Positions 1 through 5,817 of a DNA stretch of 12,503 bases are shown one piece after another. Position 1 is the stretch's first letter. Each line of letters begins with the position of its first letter. The stretch is from Caldifarciminota bacterium. Its GTDB lineage: Bacteria; WOR-3; Hydrothermia; UBA1063; CAJXJZ01. The notes under the pieces were generated by a model. It had not been told where the DNA came from, did not search any database, and saw nothing but the letters and a program-made list of their open reading frames with translations. The stretch is taken from positions 1 through 12,503 of the forward strand of contig JALTEL010000051.1 of NCBI GenBank assembly GCA_027073945.1, written 5' to 3'. The position numbers and the translations under genes were made by a program.

Positions 1-14
1 CGTGTGAATAGTAT

Positions 15-20
15 TATAAT
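15..20 (+). promoter_or_regulatory. Possible -10 element upstream of the hdr operon
   Basis: A perfect TATAAT hexamer lies 28 bases before the TTG start of hdrC, in a short AT-rich stretch. If it is a sigma-70 type -10 box, transcription would begin near position 26-28, leaving a leader of about 20 bases carrying the AGGAGG ribosome binding site. The matching -35 box would fall outside the window, so this cannot be confirmed. AT-rich sequence produces such hexamers by chance. Confidence 0.35.
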
Positions 21-37
21 TATTATTAAACATAGTT

Positions 38-43
38 AGGAGG
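38..43 (+). promoter_or_regulatory. Ribosome binding site that fixes the TTG start of hdrC
   Basis: AGGAGG ends five bases before the TTG at 49. A second in-frame TTG at 58 would be 14 bases away, too far for normal initiation. There is no ATG or GTG nearby in frame, and the coding sequence matches HdrC-like proteins from soon after this point, so TTG at 49 is the preferred start. Confidence 0.7.
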
Positions 44-48
44 AGAAA

Positions 49-453
49 TTGGGCATTTTGAAATTTTCTGAAGAGAAACTACTCAAAGTGGATACACTCA
101 ACAGGGTTAGCGGCCAGAATGTTTATGACTGCTATCAATGTGGTAAGTGCACATCCGGCTGTCCGAGCGCAGATGAAATGGATATAGTTCCCTCTCAAAC
201 CATGAAGTTTTTACAACTCGGTGAAGTGGACAAGGTAATGGAATCAAACACCCCATGGGTATGTCTTGCCTGTCTTATTTGTTCGGTAAGATGCCCCAAA
301 AATATTGACATAGCGGCAGTTATGGAAGCTCTACGCCTTATGAAACTCAGGACTAACTATGATTTTATACATCCCAATAAAATAGACCAAAATGACCTTG
401 AAGAATTACCACCAATTGCCCTTGTATCGGCTTTCAGAAAAATGACGCCATAA
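49..453 (+). CDS. hdrC: Heterodisulfide reductase subunit C-like, 2x[4Fe-4S] protein
   Basis: A small 134-residue electron carrier, predicted cytoplasmic, that would pass electrons from the HdrA side to the HdrB catalytic subunit. Two complete CxxCxxCxxxCP motifs are visible, CYQCGKCTSGCP near residues 28-39 and CLACLICSVRCP near 72-83. They are separated by a helical linker (QTMKFLQLGEVDKVM) typical of the HdrC fold. It is somewhat shorter than many methanogen HdrC proteins, which run to about 180 residues, but both cluster sites are intact. The TTG start is supported by an AGGAGG five bases upstream. It is the first gene seen in the operon, 20 bases before hdrB, in the order hdrC-hdrB-hdrA common in bacteria. 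The motif alone could fit other dicluster ferredoxins; the adjacent hdrB and hdrA decide the call. Confidence 0.9.
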   Translation: MGILKFSEEKLLKVDTLNRVSGQNVYDCYQCGKCTSGCPSADEMDIVPSQTMKFLQLGEVDKVMESNTPWVCLACLICSVRCPKNIDIAAVMEALRLMKLRTNYDFIHPNKIDQNDLEELPPIALVSAFRKMTP

Positions 454-473
454 ATTCAAGGAGGTACACAGTC

Positions 474-1352
474 ATGAAAATCCCGTATTATCCCGGGTGT
501 ACGCTTAAGTCAACAGCAAAAAATTTTGAAGATACAGCAAAACTGGTTGCCGGAAAATTTGATATTGAATTTGACGAATTATACAGATGGAATTGCTGCG
601 GTGCGGTTTACGGACTATCGCAGGATAACGTTATGCATAAAGTTGCTCCTGTCAGAAATATGCTCAGAGTCAAAGAAGTCGGTGAGAAGCAAATGGTTAT
701 ACTATGTTCAATGTGTTACAATACTCTTAAAAGAGCAAACTACTATGTCAGAAAAAATAAGGATAGATTGGATGTTATCAATGCAATCATGTACCTTGAA
801 AATACTACATATGACGGCAGTGTCGAAGTGAGACATTTCCTTGAGATTTTGAGAGATGATGTGGGGTACAATCGTATAAAAAAAGAAGTTAAAAAGCCTT
901 TAAGCGGTCTCACTATAGCTGCATACTACGGATGTCTGCTGCTGAGACCTGAAGAAATAGCAATAGACGATATGGAGCAGCCCACAGTTATGGAAGACAT
1001 GATGAAGGCTCTGGGAGCAAAAGTCGTTGACCTACCTGTTAAAACCGAGTGCTGTGGTTCATATCAAACCGTATCCCGCAAAGATATAGTGGCTGATAGA
1101 ACCTATTTGATACTCAATGAAGCAAGGAAAATGGGGGCAGATATGCTTATAACCAGTTGTCCTTTGTGCCATTTCAATCTTGATAGAAGGCAGGATCTGG
1201 CAAAGGACAGACATCATGGCTTTAAAACAATGCCTGTTCTATATTTCACACAACTTATGGCACTGGCCTTTGGTGCGGGGGAAAATGAATTAGGTTTTGA
1301 ATCTCACTATGTAGACCCAAGGTTAATTCTAAAAGAAAGGGGGCTTTTATAA
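474..1352 (+). CDS. hdrB: Heterodisulfide reductase subunit B-like, two CCG domains
   Basis: The 292-residue length is normal for HdrB. In methanogens this subunit holds two noncubane [4Fe-4S] clusters that reduce the CoM-S-S-CoB heterodisulfide; in bacteria the physiological disulfide or other acceptor is usually unknown. Both CCG domains are complete. Domain 1 has Cys9, Cys41-Cys42, Cys78 and Cys81 (CX31CCX35CxxC). Domain 2 has Cys154, Cys193-Cys194, Cys229 and Cys232 (CX38CCX34CxxC). The intact double motif argues that the noncubane clusters are retained and the subunit is catalytic. The ATG follows AAGGAGGT by about nine bases, and the stop codon directly abuts the hdrA start. It could also serve as the missing CCG module for the TfrB-like subunit encoded downstream (inference). 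Confidence 0.93.
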   Translation: MKIPYYPGCTLKSTAKNFEDTAKLVAGKFDIEFDELYRWNCCGAVYGLSQDNVMHKVAPVRNMLRVKEVGEKQMVILCSMCYNTLKRANYYVRKNKDRLDVINAIMYLENTTYDGSVEVRHFLEILRDDVGYNRIKKEVKKPLSGLTIAAYYGCLLLRPEEIAIDDMEQPTVMEDMMKALGAKVVDLPVKTECCGSYQTVSRKDIVADRTYLILNEARKMGADMLITSCPLCHFNLDRRQDLAKDRHHGFKTMPVLYFTQLMALAFGAGENELGFESHYVDPRLILKERGLL

Positions 1353-3365
1353 ATGGCAAAAAAACCAAGAATAGGTGTGTTTGTATGTCATTGTGGTCTT
1401 AATATTGCAGGGGTTATTGATGTTAAAAAGGTAGCCGAAGAAGCTCGTAAGATTGAAGGTGTTGTATTCTCCACTACTTATGTTTTTATGTGTTCCGAGC
1501 CCGGCCAGAAATTGTTTGAGGATGCTATCAAGAAGCATAAACTTAACGGTGCGGTTGTGGCAAACTGCTCGCCATCCCTGCATGAGAGAACCTTCAGAAA
1601 TGCCGCGGCAAGAGCCGGACTGAATCCGTATAGAGTGGAAATAGCGAATATTCGTGAACAGGTATCCTGGCCGCACGAGCATGAGCCTGAAATTGCAACA
1701 AAAAAAGCTATAAGAATAGTGAAGGCCACTGTGGAAAGGGTAAAAAATAACATGACATATATACCTTTTAAGGTTCCTGTTACAAAAGCAGCTCTGATAA
1801 TAGGTGGTGGTATTGCAGGAATACAGGCTGCTCTCGATATTGCAGATGCGGGCCACAAGGTCTATTTAGTAGAAAAAAGTCCCACCATTGGCGGAAAAAT
1901 GTTGTTTCTATCGGAAACATTTCCCACTCTGGATTGTCCACAGTGCATCGAAACCCCTAAAATGACAGGTGTCTCGCAGCACCCTAATATTGAATTATTA
2001 ACATACTCCGAAGTAGTAGCTGTTGAAGGCTATCTTGGTAACTTCAAAGTAAAGATAAAAAGGAAGTCATCACATGTGGATTTCGACAAATGTACGGGAT
2101 GTGGGGATTGTACAAGAGTGTGTCCAATCAAAGTACCGAATGAGTTTGACAGGGGTTTATCCAAAAGAGGAGCAGCATATATGGCCAATGATCAGGCCGT
2201 ACCACTTGTGGCTGTTATTGATGAAAACTACTGCGCGGAAATACGTTTTCAGAACAAGGTAAAAGAAGGGAAAGTCAAACCGAGAGAGAAACCCGTATGC
2301 AGTAAATGCGTGGATGTGTGCGAAGCTGATGCAATAGACCTATTACACAGCAACGAGGAGATTGTAGAGGTTGATGTAGGTGCCATCATAGCGGCAACTG
2401 GTTTTGACCTTTTACCTATGGAGAAACTTCCCGAATATGGCGGCGGTAAAATACCTGATGTTATAGACGCCCTTGCTTTTGAAAGATTGCTCGCAGCATC
2501 CGGACCCACAGCGGGTGTTCCCAAAAGACCATCGGATGGGAAAATTCCAAAAACTGTGGTTTTTGTTTCCTGCGCAGGTTCCAGAGACCCGACACATGGT
2601 ATGGCCTATTGTTCAAGGATATGCTGTATGTATCTTGCAAAACAGGCGATGCTTTACAAACATGCGGTTCCGGATGGTATGGCTTATAACTTTTATATTG
2701 ACATTCGTTCTAATGGAAAGGGTTACGAGGAATTCGTTCAAAGAGTTAGAGAAGAAAGAGACCTTATCTATTTAAGAGGCAAAGTTTCAAAGATATTTCA
2801 GAGAGGAGACAAGGTTGTTGTCTGGGGCGCCGATACTTTAACAGGACAGAAGGTAGAAGTGGAAGCAGACCTTGTTGTGCTTGCAACTGCTATGATACCT
2901 TCAGAGGGAATTCGTGAACTTGCGGCAAAATTAAGGATTCCAACGGACCAGTATGGCTGGCTGAATGGCGCGCATCTAAAACTAAGGCCTCTTGAAACAG
3001 TCACTGCAGGCGTATTTATAGCAGGAGTGGCGCAATTTCCAAAGGATATAACGGATACTGTTTCTCAGGCATCAGGCGCTGCTGCAAAGGTGCTGACGAT
3101 GTTCTCTCAGCCCGAATTAGAAAAAGAGCCAATTGTTGCACAGGTTGATACCGAAGTTTGTGCAGGATGCGGCATTTGTAAAGAGCAATGTGCTTACGAC
3201 GCTATAGATATTGATGCAAAAAAACACGTTTCCGTTGTCAACGAGGCGCTGTGCGAGGGTTGTGGTGCCTGTGCCGCTGTCTGTCCTTCCGGCGCTATGT
3301 CACTGAGGAATCTTACGAAAAAGCAAATTATAGAAATGATTGAAATATTAACCCAAAATTATTAG
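1353..3365 (+). CDS. hdrA: Heterodisulfide reductase subunit A, FAD and multi-[4Fe-4S] protein
   Basis: This 670-residue protein is the flavin hub, the site of electron bifurcation in Hdr complexes of known structure. The N-terminal domain has the VCHCGLNIAG motif (Cys12, Cys14), with further cysteines at 47 and 72. An intact Rossmann FAD motif, GGGIAG, lies at 151-156. CPQC follows at 195-198. An inserted ferredoxin has CTGCGDCTRVCP at 247-258 plus Cys294, Cys316, Cys319 and Cys323. The conserved YCSRICC stretch covers 419-425. The C-terminal ferredoxin has CAGCGICKEQC at 603-613 and CEGCGACAAVCP at 634-645, the region that contacts MvhD in known complexes. The full motif set suggests a working subunit. 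It starts directly after the hdrB stop, with AAAGGGGG inside the end of hdrB as its likely ribosome binding site. QmoA-like proteins are shorter and lack this full set. Confidence 0.94.
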   Translation: MAKKPRIGVFVCHCGLNIAGVIDVKKVAEEARKIEGVVFSTTYVFMCSEPGQKLFEDAIKKHKLNGAVVANCSPSLHERTFRNAAARAGLNPYRVEIANIREQVSWPHEHEPEIATKKAIRIVKATVERVKNNMTYIPFKVPVTKAALIIGGGIAGIQAALDIADAGHKVYLVEKSPTIGGKMLFLSETFPTLDCPQCIETPKMTGVSQHPNIELLTYSEVVAVEGYLGNFKVKIKRKSSHVDFDKCTGCGDCTRVCPIKVPNEFDRGLSKRGAAYMANDQAVPLVAVIDENYCAEIRFQNKVKEGKVKPREKPVCSKCVDVCEADAIDLLHSNEEIVEVDVGAIIAATGFDLLPMEKLPEYGGGKIPDVIDALAFERLLAASGPTAGVPKRPSDGKIPKTVVFVSCAGSRDPTHGMAYCSRICCMYLAKQAMLYKHAVPDGMAYNFYIDIRSNGKGYEEFVQRVREERDLIYLRGKVSKIFQRGDKVVVWGADTLTGQKVEVEADLVVLATAMIPSEGIRELAAKLRIPTDQYGWLNGAHLKLRPLETVTAGVFIAGVAQFPKDITDTVSQASGAAAKVLTMFSQPELEKEPIVAQVDTEVCAGCGICKEQCAYDAIDIDAKKHVSVVNEALCEGCGACAAVCPSGAMSLRNLTKKQIIEMIEILTQNY

Positions 3366-3382
3366 AAATAGGGAGGCTTTTA

Positions 3383-4108
3383 ATGAACAGTCAATTAAGC
3401 GAAAAGGAGGAAAAAAAGCCAGGAGGCACAAAGATGGTTCCCGTGTTTATAATGGGTCAGAAATACGAAGTGCCAGAAGGGTTTACTATCCTGAATGCCA
3501 TAGAATATGCCGGTTATCAACTGAAAAAGGGTGTGGGCTGTAGAGAAGGTTTCTGCGGCGCCTGTGCCACTGTCTACAGACTTCCAGGTGATTACAAGTT
3601 AAAAGGCGGACTCGCCTGCCAGACAGTTGTTCAGCCGGGGATGTACATATCCCAGATTCCATTTACCCCTGCTCAAAAGGCAACATATGACATAGAAGAA
3701 TTAAAACCTGATATTACAACTTTTCAAAAATTATACCCAGAAGCATTCAGGTGCCTCGGGTGCAATGCATGCTCCAAGGTATGCCCTCAGGAACTGGGTG
3801 TAATGGATTATATACAGGCTATAATGCGCGGCGACATAAAGATGGCAGCAAATCTATCCTTCGATTGCATTATGTGCGGACTTTGCACTATGAGGTGCCC
3901 TGCGGAGATGGCTCAATATAACATTGCAATTCTTGCAAGAAGGCTCTATGGGAGATACCTGAGCCCCAAATCCGAATTTCTTGAAGTAAGACTCAAAGAG
4001 ATAGAAGATGGAAAATACGAGGAACAATTCAAAGAAATTATGTCGCTTTCCAGAGATGCACTTGAAAAGAGATATGTTGAAAGAGAAATTAATTTCAAGA
4101 TAACTTAG
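3383..4108 (+). CDS. SdhB/TfrB-like iron-sulfur subunit ([2Fe-2S] plus 2x[4Fe-4S])
   Basis: This 241-residue electron-transfer subunit is predicted to pair with the fumarate reductase-type flavoprotein encoded next. The N-terminal plant-type [2Fe-2S] domain has GCREGFCGAC (Cys53, Cys58, Cys61) with the fourth ligand at Cys79. The C-terminal helical domain has CLGCNACSKVCP (Cys124, 127, 130, 134) and CIMCGLCTMRCP (Cys162, 165, 168, 172). Both are full four-cysteine [4Fe-4S] sites, whereas classical SdhB ends in a [3Fe-4S] site. Methanogen TfrB has the same front half plus a C-terminal HdrB-like CCG domain, which is absent here. No membrane anchor genes follow, so the enzyme is likely soluble. 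The 3383 ATG has GGGAGG upstream; an internal ATG at 3434 also has a good site and would give 224 residues, removing only a hydrophilic tail. Confidence 0.85.
   Translation: MNSQLSEKEEKKPGGTKMVPVFIMGQKYEVPEGFTILNAIEYAGYQLKKGVGCREGFCGACATVYRLPGDYKLKGGLACQTVVQPGMYISQIPFTPAQKATYDIEELKPDITTFQKLYPEAFRCLGCNACSKVCPQELGVMDYIQAIMRGDIKMAANLSFDCIMCGLCTMRCPAEMAQYNIAILARRLYGRYLSPKSEFLEVRLKEIEDGKYEEQFKEIMSLSRDALEKRYVEREINFKIT
3421..3426 (+). promoter_or_regulatory. Second ribosome binding site, possible alternative start of the iron-sulfur subunit
   Basis: AGGAGG lies seven bases before an in-frame ATG at 3434 (residue 18 of the called protein). The skipped 17 residues are charged and carry no recognisable motif, and the [2Fe-2S] domain begins right after the internal methionine. 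The site is therefore at least as good a start as 3383, which has its own GGGAGG at 3371-3376. Translation may begin at either. Confidence 0.45.
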
Positions 4109-4119
4109 GAGGTTTTAAG

Positions 4120-5817
4120 ATGAGCGGTTATCCAGAAAGTATGCAGGAATCCTTAAAACTCGTTAAAAAGACAAGGCCAAAAAGAATTGAGCTGGCAAAA
4201 CAAGGACTCAAGATTTTTAATGCATTAACAATGGAACAGAGAGAAGAAGTTCTCTCTAAATATCACCCTGATTATCAGCCAGATGCAAGAAAAAAAATAC
4301 GCCTGGGCCCCAACAAGGGAGAAAATCTAACGGCAAGAGTGGTTGATATTCTGGAATCTCATTCAAGGGTTAAACCTTCGGATATAGACCTATCAAAACC
4401 CGATTTTGATACAGATGTTCTTGTTATAGGTGGAGGCGGAGGTGGTACAGAAGCTGCTATATGGGCAATGAAGCAGGGTATTAAAAAGATAGTTCTATCA
4501 ACAAAATTGAGATTGGGTGATGCAAATTCAATGATGTCTCAGGGGGGTATGCAGGCAGCGGTTAATCCGCATGATTCTCCTGTTATTCACTACCTTGACG
4601 TCTTGGGTGGAGGTCATTTCGAGAATAAGCCCGAATTAGTTAAAGTATTAACATCAGAAGCGCCAATGATAGCAAAATTCTTATCACATTTAGGAGTTAT
4701 GTGGGACAGAGAAAAAGACGGTCATTTACAGACCAAGCCCGGAGGCGGCACGTCAAGAAGAAGAATGTTATCTTCAAGAGACTATACCGGTGCAGAAATA
4801 ATGAGAACTTTGAGAGATGAGGTTAAGAGCCACCCTGATATAATCACGGTTCTTGAATATTCACCTGCCATTGAACTTCTGCTTGATGAAGAAGGCAGAG
4901 TGGCAGGAGCTCTGCTAATGCAGAGTGAGACAGGAGAGTACATTGTTGTCAGGGCAAAATCAACGGTTATTACGACAGGAGGTTTTGGAAGACTGCATAT
5001 TAAAGGATTCCCCACTACCAATCATTACGGAGCCACTGCAGACGGGCTTGTGCTCGCATACAGAGCCGGAGCTAAATTAAGAGATATGGATACCGTCCAA
5101 TTCCATCCAACCGGAGCTGCATATCCCGAACAGGTGCTTGGATTTCTCATAACGGAAAAGGTAAGAGGGCTGGGTGGCCAACCGGTTAACAAATTCGGAG
5201 AATTGTTCGTATTCCCTTTAGAGCCAAGGGATGTGGAAGCTTCAACATTTATAAGAGAATGCGCAAATGGAAGAGGCGTGAAAACACCAACGGGAAGATA
5301 CGGCGTATGGCTTGATTCTCCGGTAATTGAAGAAGTAACTGGTCCTGGCACAATAGAAAAGCAGTTACCTGCCATGCTCAGACAGTTCCACAGGTTTGGA
5401 ATTGATATAAGGAAAGAACCTATGCTTGTTTACCCAACACTCCATTATCAAAACGGGGGAATAGAGATAAATGTAAAAACAGAGACCAACATTCCAAACC
5501 TTTTTGTTGCCGGTGAAGCTTCAGGCGGTGTGCATGGTAAAAACAGACTCATGGGGAATTCCGTGCTTGATTACAATGTATTTGGCAGGAGAGCTGGTAT
5601 ATATGCAGCTGAGAATGCAAAAAAAGGTAACATAGGGAAAAAGCTTACGCTCAAACACGTTGAGAAATGGGAAAAAGAATTGAAAGAAGCTGGAATAGAA
5701 ACAAAGAAAATTTCTCCGATTCTCTTCCCTGACTATAGAAACTTCGAGATTATCAAAAAACACAGGAATGAACTTGACCCGTTTGTTGGCTTTGCACTTA
5801 CAGGATGGCAGGAATGA
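4120..5817 (+). CDS. Fumarate reductase/succinate dehydrogenase-type flavoprotein (TfrA-like)
   Basis: This 565-residue FAD protein is predicted to interconvert fumarate and succinate, or a similar dicarboxylate, with electrons exchanged through the upstream iron-sulfur subunit. The FAD motif GGGGGG is at 104-109. Counterparts of the known active-site residues are all visible: His329 (FHPTG), Glu346 and Arg349 (LITEKVRG), Arg370 (PRDVEAS, the proton-donor position), His442 (HYQNGGI) and Arg476 (HGKNRLMGN). The position of the histidine that holds FAD covalently in FrdA/SdhA appears to be Asn136, so FAD is probably noncovalent, as in L-aspartate oxidase. The first 97 residues form an extra charged, probably helical extension, and the C-terminal domain is short. 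It starts eight bases after AGGAGG and overlaps the next gene by 13 bases, or by 4 if that gene starts at 5814. NadB is less likely given the partners. Confidence 0.85.
   Translation: MSGYPESMQESLKLVKKTRPKRIELAKQGLKIFNALTMEQREEVLSKYHPDYQPDARKKIRLGPNKGENLTARVVDILESHSRVKPSDIDLSKPDFDTDVLVIGGGGGGTEAAIWAMKQGIKKIVLSTKLRLGDANSMMSQGGMQAAVNPHDSPVIHYLDVLGGGHFENKPELVKVLTSEAPMIAKFLSHLGVMWDREKDGHLQTKPGGGTSRRRMLSSRDYTGAEIMRTLRDEVKSHPDIITVLEYSPAIELLLDEEGRVAGALLMQSETGEYIVVRAKSTVITTGGFGRLHIKGFPTTNHYGATADGLVLAYRAGAKLRDMDTVQFHPTGAAYPEQVLGFLITEKVRGLGGQPVNKFGELFVFPLEPRDVEASTFIRECANGRGVKTPTGRYGVWLDSPVIEEVTGPGTIEKQLPAMLRQFHRFGIDIRKEPMLVYPTLHYQNGGIEINVKTETNIPNLFVAGEASGGVHGKNRLMGNSVLDYNVFGRRAGIYAAENAKKGNIGKKLTLKHVEKWEKELKEAGIETKKISPILFPDYRNFEIIKKHRNELDPFVGFALTGWQE

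Noticed and set aside
1347..1856. A 169-codon open frame on the minus strand across hdrA
   Set aside because: It lies wholly opposite the motif-rich N-terminal half of hdrA and its translation has no recognisable domain; it is a shadow frame.
4120..5817. L-aspartate oxidase (NadB)
   Set aside because: The fold and noncovalent FAD would fit, but the iron-sulfur partner gene, the N-terminal extension and the lack of nadA or nadC nearby favour a fumarate reductase-type subunit.
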